Source: Cenococcum geophilum 1.58
Lineage: Eukaryota; Ascomycota; Dothideomycetes; Gloniales; Gloniaceae
Length of the DNA: 64,000 nucleotides
Reading direction: 5' to 3'
Assembly: GCA_001692895.1 (NCBI GenBank)
Contig: KV748254.1
Location: 186,001-250,000, forward strand
A program made the position numbers and the translations under genes. The notes beneath the pieces are model-generated. The model was not told the origin of the DNA, did no database searches, and saw nothing but the letters and a program-made list of their open reading frames with translations. Positions 1 to 11,456 of this stretch are shown here, piece by piece; within the stretch, counting starts at the first letter, position 1, and every line of letters begins with the position of its first letter.

Positions 1-21
1 TGAGAAAGGTACGTTCTTAAG

Positions 22-1941
22 GTGTTCCTCGTCTTCTTCGTCTTTGAACCGAAAGTATTTGATCCAGTAACTCGACCCCTTTCTTTCGCCTTAATTTTGG
101 GGATCCCTGTGCAAGGCAGTGCCAGCACTCTCATGCTCCTTTGGTTAACATCGGCAGATGGGCAATCTCCATTCTCTGCGATTGGGCGCGGAATTCGCAT
201 TTCGCAAGATCCCCTTACAGACGCCGGTCTTGAGGTGGTTAGGGCTATGATAGCACGTTGCCTTTCGGATCATCCCAAGTGCCAGAATACCAAGTCAGGA
301 CACCTCCCAAAAAGATTTGTGGCGGTCACATCTGATGATGGGTCCAACGGGGTGAAAATTTATGAGCCAATCGACGACACTGTGGAGTATCTCACCTTAT
401 CTCATTGTTGGGGGTCCAAACAAAATATCTTGAAGACGATGAAGTCTACACTTACTTCTTATCGCCGAAACATCCCCTGGTCGTCATTGCCAAAAACGTT
501 TCAGGATGCTGTTGCTATAACCAGGTCACTAGGCTTTCAATATCTTTGGATTGATTCGTTGTGCGTAGTCCAAGACGATCCTTATGATTACCTCGATGAG
601 TCTCACAAAATGTCCGACATTTACTCCGGCTCTTTTCTTACAATTGCTGCAACCTCTGCCCCTGATAGCAGTCACGGTTGCTTCATGCCAAAACAGCAGC
701 CATTCAAGATACAGGTGACAGACGCCAGTGGTTCTCTTTACAAGATATTTGTCCGCGAGCAGCCTTCTCACCACAGCTTTAAAGGCCAATTCAATGAGGA
801 CGATCACATGAATGACTGGGTAATACCATTCAACTGTCAAGATGCGGCGAATATGCAGACACCTCTTCTGAAGCGTGCTTGGGCTTACGAAGAACGTCTC
901 CTTTCAACACGAGTCTTGCACTTTACGCAGAGTGAGATGATCCTTGAATGCATGGAGGGCATTCAGTGCGAATGTGGTCGGATTGACAATCCGATGTATG
1001 ATCCTCGCACAACAGACACCATCAAACGCGAGCTCGCCAATTATACGAGAACAAATGATATTCTTGCAGAGGCACACGATGGACTATGCAACGGTATTGA
1101 TGCTGTTGCGTCTCAGCTCGCAGATACTAGACTGGATACCGACGATACTCAAAAGTCGAAGGTTAAAGAAGAACTCATTCAGCTTTGGAGTTACATCATC
1201 ACCGAGTATACGGCCCGTGATCTCACCTTTGATCGTGACAGGCTTCTGGCTATCGCTGGCATTGCTCGGCAGTTACTACGCTACCCGATCCTGGGTTCAT
1301 ATATCGCAGGCCATTGGACGTGCAGCACCCTGAATTTATTGTGGTATCCAAGCGATGCTTCTCATTCCAGAAGATCTTCATCTTCAAAGGTTCCAACTTG
1401 GTCATGGGCCTCGGTTGAAGGCTCTCCCATCTATTTCGATAATACTACAGCTATGGACCTCGCATGTACGGTAAACTTCCCATGCGACGTTGGACGCAAC
1501 GGTGGTGGCTTGCAAAAATGGGCACCTACATCCGGTGACAGGATAGAAATATCTGCCGCCATGGCAGCCGAAGTCGTGCTGCGTCTCGACTCCGCCCATG
1601 AATATAGCCTAACAAAGAATGGCGTCAGCGTGGAATTTACACCAGACGTTAGCAAGTCACGAGGCCACGAACAATTGGTACCAGGGGAAACTCTTATATG
1701 TGTTTTGGCTAGTATGACGTATCGATCTTCCATAATCGGCTTTGTTCTTAAGCCCATGGATTCACAGCCGAACAGTTATACTTATCGTCGAATTGGCCGT
1801 TTCGAATGCTACGAATGCGAATTTAACGTGAATTCGGATGATCCAGGAGATGCTGAAGCTTTGCTCGGGTTATGGTTCCCCGAAGTCGAGGATATGACAG
1901 AACTTGACAATAGTCCAAGAAGAATATTTTCTGTCATTTGA
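22..1941 (+). CDS. HET-domain (heterokaryon incompatibility) protein, 5' end outside window
   Basis: Fungal HET-domain protein; members of the family trigger growth arrest or death after allorecognition, though most paralogues are uncharacterised. Visible domain motifs, numbered from the open frame at 22: YLTLSHCWG (residues 123-131), LWIDSLCVVQDD (175-186), SDIYSGSFLTIAATSA (198-213), then RAWAYEERLLSTRVLHF near 290 and the C-terminal PTWSWASVEG. The segment before the domain (ARCLSDHPKC) also fits the family. The frame opens with GTG, which is not a usual fungal start; the first ATG in frame is at 133. A strong donor (GTACGT, 9-14) and possible acceptors near 115-119 suggest that bases before about 120 are intron and that an upstream exon lies off the window. 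TGA stop is at 1939-1941. Base use is normal, with no RIP-type stops. Family call is firm; biological target unknown. Confidence 0.9.
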   Translation: MFLVFFVFEPKVFDPVTRPLSFALILGIPVQGSASTLMLLWLTSADGQSPFSAIGRGIRISQDPLTDAGLEVVRAMIARCLSDHPKCQNTKSGHLPKRFVAVTSDDGSNGVKIYEPIDDTVEYLTLSHCWGSKQNILKTMKSTLTSYRRNIPWSSLPKTFQDAVAITRSLGFQYLWIDSLCVVQDDPYDYLDESHKMSDIYSGSFLTIAATSAPDSSHGCFMPKQQPFKIQVTDASGSLYKIFVREQPSHHSFKGQFNEDDHMNDWVIPFNCQDAANMQTPLLKRAWAYEERLLSTRVLHFTQSEMILECMEGIQCECGRIDNPMYDPRTTDTIKRELANYTRTNDILAEAHDGLCNGIDAVASQLADTRLDTDDTQKSKVKEELIQLWSYIITEYTARDLTFDRDRLLAIAGIARQLLRYPILGSYIAGHWTCSTLNLLWYPSDASHSRRSSSSKVPTWSWASVEGSPIYFDNTTAMDLACTVNFPCDVGRNGGGLQKWAPTSGDRIEISAAMAAEVVLRLDSAHEYSLTKNGVSVEFTPDVSKSRGHEQLVPGETLICVLASMTYRSSIIGFVLKPMDSQPNSYTYRRIGRFECYECEFNVNSDDPGDAEALLGLWFPEVEDMTELDNSPRRIFSVI

Positions 1942-2458
1942 TGTCATGCTTAATCTTCTTTTGCGTTTACTCACTTGGAGCTTTACATGTCTCTCTAATT
2001 CGTCAAGTTCCATGTCGAAAATTTTGGACCAATCTGCATGTCCGCAGAAGCCCACTAATCGTCATAACCACCGGCCTTCCAGAGAAGGGAGTCGAGTGCC
2101 CTTCCGGAAAGGGCGTCAGACAACTTTTGACATCGGCCTCACAGCTGCTGGCACAGTGCTGTAATAATCTGCGGAAACGCTTGTATTTCCTTGATATGTT
2201 GTGTTCCTTGGGCTCAATTTCTTGTTATCAGCAGGTACCTAGCGAGGTACCTTCCGCAACGTTGAAGGGAAACGAGGGACAAGGTTCCTTATGACACCTA
2301 ATGCGCCTTACATACTATTTCTTACCTTTCATGAGTACCTCTTATTCGATGCTCCTTTTACCGTTATTCGGCTACCATAATGACTACCGCAATTATGATT
2401 AACGCATTCACGTCTACGAGTGAATGAACCATTTGTCTTCAAGCCATTGATTACACCC
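1942..2458. other. Convergent intergenic spacer between HET and GNAT genes
   Basis: No supported gene. Short open frames here have no recognisable motif and overlap the 3' flanks of two genes that converge. It presumably holds both 3' UTRs and polyadenylation signals, none of which I can place with confidence. Confidence 0.5.
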
Positions 2459-3266
2459 TCAGAAATCCTTTTGCATAGCCTTATACACTCTATCATAACC
2501 GCCGCCCCAAATATCGGCTTTGATGATCATAGAATCGATGTCTCGAAACCCTAACTTCTTGTAAAGCGGGTATCCCTCAAAGCTTGCCTCTAGGTAGGCT
2601 GGGAGCCCCATATCCCGCGCCCTCTCCATACCCCAATGCATCAACAGGGTCCCCGCACCTTGGCGCTGATAGTCCGGGTGCACGCAGAGAAGCGCACATA
2701 CTGTTGCTCTTACGAAATAATATCAGCAACTACTCTTAGATTGGCATAACAAAATCCCCTGAAATGTTTTCACTAGACCAATCCTAGCAACTCTAACTGA
2801 AAATTTCCCCGTCTTAGTCTAAAATAGAAAGCTGGAAATTGTCTAGATACTTACACGCATGCGGTCTTCCCCCCCAAATCCTCTGCCTTGTCCCTTCCGT
2901 CGTTTCCAAATATGCTTCTGCTTTCCTCTTCATTTCCTTGTTCTCATTCTCCCCGACGCCCCACCAGTCCACTTTCTCTCGCTTGCTCCAAGAGCTCTCC
3001 GGCCTCTCCGTCCTATAGAAAATCCATTTTACAAAACCCACCATTACACCAGTATCGCTATCTACGCACCCGACAACCTCCTGTTGTGGAGTGTGTTCGC
3101 GCTCCTGAATAACCCGTAAACCGGCAGCTGCTCGCGCTGATGGCGTGTTTCCGCCAGGGTAGAGGCATCTGTGGTAGGGCTCGCTATCGAAAGCAGAGAA
3201 CTGAATTTCCATCATGCGAGGGATCGAGAGGGTAAGACATTTTATCTGGATGAGTGAGAGGAGCAT
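2459..3266 (-). CDS. GNAT-family N-acetyltransferase, two exons
   Basis: Predicted acetyl-CoA-dependent N-acetyltransferase; substrate unknown. Read as join of exon 1 (3266 down to 2855) and exon 2 (2700 down to 2459), 654 nt, 217 residues. The intron (2854-2701, 154 nt) has donor GTAAGT and acceptor CAG; splicing joins ...GGRPHA to LCALLCVHPDYQRQGAG without a stop. Exon 1 carries IPRMMEIQFSAF and YHRCLYPGG, typical of the N-terminal helix of this fungal GNAT group; exon 2 carries the acetyl-CoA pyrophosphate loop QRQGAG and the C-terminal YKKLGF. Start at 3266 (MLLSLIQIKC) is the most likely in-frame ATG, because the next strand should be the first beta strand of the fold; an ATG at 3317 or a further upstream exon is possible. 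Codons are not RIP-affected although transposons begin about 1 kb upstream. Confidence 0.8.
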
Positions 3267-3830
3267 TTTAGACAATTTGTTCCACGGAATAAGCTCTCTT
3301 GGGAGTTTGCTCCGCAAAAAAATATTGGGTCCTGTTGAGTTTGCTTTGAGCGGAGAAAATGTCCGGATGTTATATCAAAGTTCAAGCCATGTCCTTTACT
3401 TCTATCGCGGACGCACATCGAAGAACCCTTTCGAGCTGTGACATGACCCATACTTTGCGACAGCGGTGTTTACGGTGATAGGGCGTTCTTATCACTGCTG
3501 CGAGATCCTGCAGGGCCTGCAGTCAGATAGCACCTGTCACATTCCTGCTTGCATGTTACACGGGGGCGGGGCAATCCGATGCAGCCACTCTCTGCCACTC
3601 TCTGAAAAGCAATACCCGTCACTGAGAATTGGCGAAGGTGGGACAGGCGAGACTTGCTCGGCATGCTGAATTCAGAAACGGCTTGCGGCCCCCGTTAGGT
3701 AATACGCGGCAGATTCTACTAAGTCCCACTATGGGGTTTATCCCATTGCATTACCCCCTTACCTATTATATAGGGGTTGAGAAAGAAAATAAAAATAAGA
3801 TTTTTTTTAGCTAATATCCTTCCTTTCTAG
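3267..3830. other. Upstream flank of GNAT gene, no gene recognised
   Basis: Mixed-composition DNA with several short open frames on both strands, none with a recognisable motif. Probably the promoter and 5' UTR of the minus-strand GNAT gene grading into repeat DNA. At about 3715-3760 a stretch containing AAGTCCCACTATGGGG resembles one at about 21250-21295 on the far side of the transposon nest (see findings). Confidence 0.4.
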
Positions 3831-3882
3831 TATCGTACGGCAATAGTCTCTAATAACTGCTTCCAATAAGCGCCGTACGATA
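3831..3882. repeat. 52-bp element with 11-bp inverted ends (TATCGTACGGC), copy 1
   Basis: Starts TATCGTACGGC and ends with the exact reverse complement GCCGTACGATA. The interior (AGTCTCTAATAACTGCTTCC) is shared, with small changes, by a second copy at 3951-4000. Confidence 0.7.
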
Positions 3883-3950
3883 CTTCTTCTATTTGTCAAC
3901 TAGTGGCCTCTTCTGTCCGCCAGCCAGTGGCCCAACCAATCCCTAGGATA

Positions 3951-4000
3951 TATCGTACGGCAGCAGTCCCTGATAACTGCTTCCAATACGCCGTACGATA
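3951..4000. repeat. 50-bp element with inverted ends (TATCGTACGGC), copy 2
   Basis: Begins TATCGTACGGC and ends GCCGTACGATA; interior AGTCCCTGATAACTGCTTCC differs from copy 1 by transitions, and copy 2 is two bases shorter before the right arm. Further single CGTACG-centred motifs lie at about 4168, 4298 and 20988. Confidence 0.7.
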
Positions 4001-4423
4001 TTCGCAGGATACAAAGCTGCGTCCAGGCTCTGTATGTAGTCTCCCCTTTCGAGGCTACGAAGCCACGTAGAGGCTAAGTAGCTTAAGCAAGTATAGAGAG
4101 AAAGGTAGAAGAAAAGAGAGAAGAATAAAAAAAAATTTTTTTTTCCATCTGGTACTGTAACTGTTCTAGTTGGCGTACGAGTCAGCTCCTTGCTATACTA
4201 TCCTATATATCTATCCAGCAGCCTTTCCCATCCAATAATGACCAAATGCGTGAGCTATTGATAGTCGCATGCGTCTGGTAGACGTCTTCCTATGTATGTC
4301 GTACGATACTGTTCGTCGACCCAATATTCAGCTGACCGCAAGGTGGCCGATTCCATCCAATGGTGACTTCGGTTCTTCGTCGGTTTGTCCTTGTCGTTCC
4401 ATTTGAGTCCAATAAGGCCCTCA
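4001..4423. other. Non-RIP flank left of the hAT insertion
   Basis: No gene seen. Holds a purine-rich tract followed by an A-run and T-run around 4080-4145. Its composition, with CA and TG present, differs sharply from the element interior that starts at 4432, so this appears to be the sequence the hAT inserted into; it resumes at 20948. Confidence 0.4.
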
Positions 4424-4431
4424 TACGGTGG
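4424..4431. repeat. hAT target-site duplication, left (TACGGTGG)
   Basis: Eight bases identical to 20940-20947, directly abutting the CAGGCT end. Eight-base duplications are the hallmark of hAT insertion. Confidence 0.95.
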
Positions 4432-4538
4432 CAGGCTAGTTTTTGATGGTTTATTATCGATAAGATCGATTAATAATTCTTACCGCTTAATTAAAATTTC
4501 TAAACTCCTTCCTTCCTTTTAATTATTTCGTATAAATT

Positions 4539-6043
4539 ATGGATTCTAAAGTTAATTTATCTCTTCTTGCGCCCTTAACCGCCCATGGTTCGGTTAAAAC
4601 TAGATTAAAATTTTTAAGAAGGGGTAGATCTGCTTACACGATATAGGTCTATACTCGTACGACATATAATGGAGAGAATTCTCGGTATAAGTTCTGTATA
4701 TACTATACAGTAATACTACTGTATAGCACTTCGGTTAGTGCAAATATGCGTAAATATCTTAAGTTAAAGTATGGAATATATATCGACCGAACTCCAGGTC
4801 TAATTTAAGTGGAAACCGTCCGCTAACTATAGCAGCTTTATACCTAAGTACAGTCTTTAGGCTAAATAGAAGAGATTAATACTTAAGTCTACTAAAAATA
4901 CCTTAATTAGGATATAATTAATAAGGCTTTAATTACTCTAATTATTATATAAAACCTTCCTTTTTAAGTTGTTAAATGGCCTAAATTTTATACTTTTTAC
5001 TAAGTGCTTAATCTAGAATCGTCTAACTTTATAACTATAGCACACTTTTAAGTTATAAAGAAGATTAAGTAGTTTTGGTAAACTTATAAAGATATAGTAT
5101 AAAAGAAACTTTATTTAGTAGTATTAAGTATTTATCTTTAACTTAATATCTAAACCTTCCTAACTAGGCTTATTCTTCTAGGAATCTATACCTACTTTAT
5201 TAACTATAGTTAAGAGAAGCGCTTAAAGGCCCTTCTTGCGCTTTATACAGTAGTAAACATAGTAGAGATAAGTAATTCGCTACTCTTTTCCTAGTCTTTA
5301 AGGAGTATAGTATTATACAAAAGCTTAGATCTATTGTTTATAATAACGCCACTTTAAATAATATACTTTATTATATGGTAGAAGCCTATCTTAAAAAAGA
5401 GGAGGATATTAAATAGGATTCTATATACCGGCGATCCGCTATACTAGTTATATTATTAATTTAGCTATATAAGCCTTCCTATTTTATAATCTAACTAAAA
5501 AAAAGTAACTTAAGTTATATAATAAATAGGAAGAAAAAGGGGAGGTAGGAAATAAGGAGGATTAGTAGGCAACCTTTTAGGTTATAGGACCACTTAGTAA
5601 GCTTTATAATAATATTATATATATCTATAGTTCCGCCAGTTATATAAAAGAGTTTAAAAATCTAGTAAGGAGAATAGTTTTACTTAACAACCGTATAAAA
5701 TAGAATAGTTAATTTTAAATACCAACTACAACCAATTAAAAGGCGGGAGCTATTAATACCTATACTAAGAACTACTTTGCCGCGCTCTAGGTAGACTATC
5801 TTTCTTTAAAGGACTAGAAATAGCTTTATATAATTAAGGAATTCCTTTAACTATTCTATTAAGTAACTTTAGAGACTTAGGGTAACTATATAATAATTAA
5901 TAGTACACTCTTTATTATAGATATTATTATTTAGAATTTTAAAGCCGCGCTTATATATAGACTTCCTCTTAGATTAGATAATACTAATACTATATAATAG
6001 TATAAATATACTTCTAATAAGGAGTTTAGCTTTTAAATTAGAA
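4539..6043 (+). pseudogene. hAT transposase, N-terminal part (BED finger and core)
   Basis: Degenerate frame from an ATG at 4539. The BED zinc finger is visible as a Cys pair (FCIYY, second Cys changed to Tyr as RIP predicts) followed by MRKYLKLKYGI, where His ligands have become Tyr. About 5570-6040 gives the RNase-H-like core characteristic of fungal hATs: IGPLSKLYNNIIYI, then KEFKNLVRRI and TRNYFAAL-like segments (read with stops). Stops are nearly all TAG/TAA at expected Gln or Trp codons. The start frame and the frame at the junction differ, so at least one indel or an intron lies between. It continues at 20183 after the nested retrotransposon. Not functional. Confidence 0.85.
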
Positions 6044-6048
6044 AGGGG
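6044..6048. repeat. Gypsy A target-site duplication, left (AGGGG)
   Basis: Identical to 20178-20182; abuts the LTR start at 6049. Confidence 0.93.
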
Positions 6049-6467
6049 TGTTACGGACGCTTTAAGTACAATATTATAATTACTAGGAAAGAAGTCAAAA
6101 GCAGCTAGTTGGTTAATTAAGGCATGGTTTAGAATAGAGCCGATAGAACTATGTAACGAGGAATAGTAACTAAGGTTATATAACGTGCTACGTATTAAAT
6201 AAGAGGAATAAGAGGAACTTACGTACCTTATATATAAGACGTACTTTACGTATAAGGAGGATTTCTTAGGAGTACAGTTATATATTTAAAGGACCACAGT
6301 CCCTACCTAGATAGTTCTCTCCTTTATAGTAAATCTTAGAATATAATTAGAGTTAATCTGTTAGGTAACTACTCTACTAGTTATATTTACGTTATTAACT
6401 ATTCTATATCTATATACTTAGCCTATTAACAAGTCCACTATAGTATTTCCTATAAGGCTTCGTTATA
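6049..6467 (+). repeat. Gypsy A 5' LTR
   Basis: Starts TGTTACGGACGC, ends CGTTATA; 419 bp, the same length as the 3' copy and as both LTRs of copy F. Keeps several TG/CA dinucleotides that are TA in the 3' copy, so the two LTRs differ mainly by RIP-type transitions. Confidence 0.92.
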
Positions 6468-6506
6468 CATTTACTACTAAGGTTATAGTAAAAAAAGTTA
6501 AATAAT

Positions 6507-8700
6507 ATGCCACTAAAAGCAGCAGCTATAATGGCGTCCACAGCGGCAACTACCTTAGGATTAGGTAATAACACTAGTATAGTAGATACTAACTCGCAAC
6601 TAGTTACTGTTAGATAGCTATAGGAAATAGTTAATCGATTAATAGATAATAATAGGATATTTAAAGAAAGGATTAATGGGATCGGAGTAGCTAAGGTTAA
6701 GTTACCCTTAATTAAGTAATTTTTAGGGGAGAAGTTAAAGCTTAAGGGATTCCTTATATAAATGCACTTTAAGGTTATATAGGAAGGGGTTAAACTAGGA
6801 ACGCCTATAGATTAAGTTACTTACGCAGGATTGTTTTTAACTGGAAAGGCACTTAAGTAGTTTAAGCCTTACCTTATGGAGGTATAGGAATACGGCATAA
6901 TAACTACTAACTAGGAGGTATAATATATATTCTTAAGTTAAAATAGGGTTGCGGAATAATTAACGCAAAGATTTAAAGACTTAGAGGTAACTACTATAGA
7001 AAAAAAAGCTTTAAAACCTAGTATAAAGAACTTTAGTAATTAAGTATACGACGTAGTTTTAAATATTAGTAATATAGGTTAAATAGAATAATAAAGCGCT
7101 TATAGTACAGTATAAGTAAGGACTTAAGGCAAAAGTCTAGGATGTAATTATCCTAATAGAAGATGCGGATACTCTTAGGGATTTAATTAATTAAGTAATT
7201 AAGATTAATAATAGGATCTACTAAAAAGAGCAGATTAAGAAGGGTTAGGATAGAGTTCTATAGTTATATAAGGCATAGAGTACGCATTAATAAAGTTAAA
7301 GTTAAAAACTATAATATAGCGTAGAGCTAATAGACCTAAGTAGTACTAGAGAATTTAAAAGATAAAATAAGAAATTATAGAAACCTAAAGGATAAGAATT
7401 AAGTAATTAAAGGTTTAAGGAGCAGAGGCTAAACTAAAAATCTTAGTAGTAGAAGACGTTTAGGCGGACTCTATAGCAAGAAAAATAGTTTAAAGAAGAA
7501 GCTTATATAAATTGTAGAAAATAGGGTTATTATATTAAAGACTATAGAAGTAGTTAGGGTTACTATATAATAAAAGGGATAAGACTAGTAGATAATATAT
7601 ATATATATAAAGGGATAATAATATACTATAGGGAATAAAAGAATGTTTAATTAAAAGTTTTACGTTTTATTATAATAACGTATATTAAATTTATAAAGAC
7701 GCTAAGTATAGCGCAAGCTATTGGCTATAGGAGCTAAAATTATTAGAGTTTAGAGGAACTAATAAACTAGTTTATAGATTGGATATTAAGGATAATAAGT
7801 TTAATATAGGTGAAATATTTAGTAATAATAAGGTAATAAAGGCAGCTTATTAAAAGTATATAGACCTTAGAGATATTATATAAGAGGTAAAGGATAATTC
7901 CACTATAGAATAGGGAATATTAGTAGGGATTAAGACCCTACTAGACACGATATTTATCGCTTTATAAGACGTAAAAGAAGTAGGATAATAAACTACTTTA
8001 GTACTTAATAAAGGTAAAAGGCTAAAGGCTTAAGATTCTTAAGAAGAGATATAAGACGCTTAAGATTTCTAAGGCGGGATAAGATATGCTTAAGGACCTA
8101 TAATGGATAATAACTAATAGAGTAGAGTAATAGCTTAGTTTAGTAATATATAAATAAGCTTAGGACGAAGTTTTCTAAAGGTATAAGACTCTTAAGATAA
8201 AATAAGTAAGATTTAAGACTCTTAAAACAAGATAAAAATACTGTAGAAGCCTAGTTAGACTAAGGCTAAAGTAAAGCTTAAAATAGAAGCAAGCTTAGGA
8301 TTAAGAATCCTATAGGACTAAGATTTTAATAGCAAAATAAGGACTATCAAAGAAATTATAAGTAAGGCTCAGCAATAGGATTAAAATGTTAATACTAAGA
8401 TTAAGAAGTAAGAGAACTTTAAAGATTTATTTATAAGACGCAAACCAAAAGAAACTATAAAAGAATTTAGATAAAGAATTATCGTATAGCAAGAATAGAA
8501 ACTAGATAAGAAATTTAGTATACTAGGTTATATAAGGGATAGAGTATCTATATAAAGAATTACTAATAGGCCTAGGGTAGGTACGCTAAGAGCTAAGTAG
8601 CTTACTAAATTAGAAGATAAAGAGGATATAGGGATCCTTACTAGGTTTAAAGAATAATATATAAAGGGCTATTATAATATAGTAATAAGAAGATACTTCC
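6507..8700 (+). pseudogene. Gypsy A gag, RIP-inactivated
   Basis: ATG at 6507 opens MPLKAAAIMASTAATTL, followed by a capsid-like region (KLKGFLI, GLFLTGKALK, QRFKDLEV around 6690-7000, read with stops). A nucleocapsid CCHC knuckle lies near 7505-7550 (NCRK.GYYIKDY; the His and last Cys are now Tyr, as expected from C-to-T changes). Structural protein of the retrotransposon particle. The gag/pol border is not resolvable; the end given is approximate. Dozens of TAG/TAA. Confidence 0.75.
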
Positions 8701-9399
8701 TTATAGATAAGCTGTATATACTTTAATAGCTATACTAAAAGTGNTATAGGTAACGATATAATAATAAGTAGGAAGATTTTTATATATAGTTAGATAAACG
8801 AGTTATCTAGGACCACCTAATTATAGAGAAGGCCATAACTTATATTAAAGGATCTAGAGAAATAATTAGAGGACTAAAGGAGCGAGAGATGTATTTTAGT
8901 ACCTATAAATAAAGTTATAACGTTTAAATTAATACAGTAAAGGTTTAAACTTAAAAATAAAGATAAGTTAAGAGTTAACTTAAAGCACCTAGTATACTAT
9001 ACGCTATTATAGATTATATATGTAGACGATATATATAAAATATATAAAAATCCAAAGGAAAAGAATTGGAAATACCTTATAAGGATATATTATGCGCTAG
9101 ATAAGTAATAGTATATAAATGCTAAATATATATATAGATAGTATTTAATAAAAGTTTAGGAGTTAGGAGACTTAATACTTTAACTAAAAAGATTCCTTAT
9201 AGAAGAATGCTTAGATGGATAATATTAGTAGAAATACCTAGAGAATATATATCTATAGTATATTAAAGATAAAAAGTAAACTAGGTATTAGCTAAAGAGT
9301 AAGCTAAATATAATAGAATTAAGTAGTTAATAGTTAGGAAAAGTAGAGGCCTATAAAACTAAAGGGAGCTAGTAATAAAGCCTTAAACCCTTAAAGGAA

Positions 9400-11264
9400 T
9401 TTAAGGATAACACTTAAATTTATAAGTTAATTAGTAAGATTAATAGCTTAAAGCGCTAATAGATAGTGGATTAATACGGAACTATATTTTACTAATAGCA
9501 GTTAAAAGAATAGGATTACTTTATAGATAGAAAAAGCAACCTTACCTATTAATTACAATTTTAGGAGATCTAATAGCCTATAGAGGAGGGATTATTAATC
9601 TTAAAACAGTACCTATTTAGATAACTATTAAAAGGAGACGAGTTAAAATATCTTTTAATATCCTACTATTAGGACGAGATAAGGTAGTATTAGGAATGGC
9701 TTAGTTATAGGAATATAACCTAAAAATTAATTAGATTATAGGTTAAGTTAATATTAGAGATACTTAATAACGTAAGATATAATAGTAAACTAAGTTAGTA
9801 TAGTATTAAGTTAGAGTAATATATAAAGAGACTAAGTAAGGCTTAAGTTATATACTAAANAGATACTATAAGTATNGNAANAANCTATAGAGCCTAAAAA
9901 GTAANAAGCTAGNANATTATATANNATAGNACTATAAAATAGAGTTAGAACTAGGAATAAGTTTAAGGTTCCTTTTAACCTGTAAGCTTACTAAAAAAGA
10001 GTCTAGAGCACTTAAAGAGTTTATCTAGAAAAACTTACAAAAGGGATATATTAAACTATTATAGTTATTAGCAGGTTATTTAGTATTATTTATATTAAAG
10101 AAAAATGGAAAACTTAAGCTATATATTAACTATAAATAGTTAAATAGCATTACTTAGAAGGATAGGTATTCTTTACCCTTAATTAGTAAAATTTAAGACT
10201 AGATAGGTAATGCGTAAATCTTTATAAAGATAGATCTAAGATAGGCGTACTATTAGATTAGAATTAAGGAAGGTAATAAATAAAAGGCAGCCTTTAAGTT
10301 AAGAGAAGGACTATATAAACTATTAGTTATATAATTTAGGTTAATAAATATACTAGTAATATTTTAGAAATAAATTAATAGTATATTAGGAGAATACCTT
10401 AATAAGTTTATTATAGTATACTTTAATAATATTATTATCTACTTAATAACTAAGGAAGAATACGGAGAATACGTTAAATGGGTTTTAAAGAAATTATAGG
10501 AAGAATAGATGCTAGTAGTAATTAAAAAATGCGAGTTCTTTATAAGGAAGACCAATTTTATTAAACTTATTATTAAACTAGGTTATATTAGTATAGACCT
10601 AAAAAAAATTAAAGCTATAGTAAGTTAGTAAGAACTAAAGAATATAATATAGTTAAGGTTATTTTTAGGGGTTTGCAACTACTATAGAAGGTTTATAGTA
10701 TAATAGTTAAAGAATATTAAACCGTTTACTAGGCTTACTAAGAAAGAGGAACTATAGGTATAGGGAAACAAATAAAGAAAGTTGTTTAAAGAACTTAAGG
10801 AATTATTTACCTAAGAACTAATCCTTAAAATCTACTAACTAGGACTAGACATGGTTATAGAAATAGATATATTAGACTACGTACTAGGAGTATACTTGCT
10901 ATAAAAGTATAAAAACGCATGGTATCTAGTATTATATTATAGTAGAAAGATAATACTACTAGAGTTAAACTATAAGTCTATAATAAGAAGTTATTAGATA
11001 TAATTATAGCACTTAAGAAATAGAGAGCATTCTTATAAGGCGTAGAAAAACTATTTATAGTTAAGATGGATTATAAGAACCTAATAGGGTTCCTAATAAT
11101 AAAAGAACTTAATTAGAGATAAGTTAAATAGGTAGAGATGCTTATTGGATACTATTTTAAGATTTAGTATACTAAAGGAACTAAAAATATAAGAGCAGAC
11201 GTACTTAGCAGAAAAGCTAAACTATAGAATAATAAGAAGCTATTAGAAGTAATGCTACGTAGAG
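9400..11264 (+). pseudogene. Gypsy A pol, part 1: protease, reverse transcriptase, RNase H start
   Basis: Aspartic protease active site ALIDSG (Asp codon at 9462) with the downstream flap-side motif LLGRDKVVLGM near 9660. Reverse transcriptase from about 10000: GKLKLYI.Y, LNSIT.KDRYSLPLI, IKIDLR.AYY.IRI and catalytic loop now VYFNN near 10410 (family YLDD; both Asp have become Asn). RNase H begins near 10855 (VIEIDISDYVLGVYL). Stops at expected Gln/Trp codons throughout. Interrupted at 11260-11264 by copy B. A cluster of eleven N lies at 9860-9930. Confidence 0.85.
11260..11264. repeat. Gypsy B target-site duplication, left (TAGAG)
   Basis: Identical to 17610-17614 and abutting TGTCACGG at 11265. 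Confidence 0.93.
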
Positions 11265-11456
11265 TGTCACGGGACGGGGCAGTGGCTATAAGACGTATGT
11301 ATTCAAGGAGTCTATAAGACGTTGCGCGATCGATCGTAAGGGTTAAGGGCGTAAGGAGGTGATATACCTACGCGTAGCTGACATAAGCTGTACGCGAGGT
11401 GTACGCGAGAGCACGGGGCTCTCCTATGGAGGCCCCTGCGGTGGGGTTCTGTAACA
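11265..11456 (-). repeat. Gypsy B LTR, left (3' LTR of the element)
   Basis: TGTCACGG...CTGTAACA, with near-inverted 8-bp ends. 192 bp. Confidence 0.93.
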
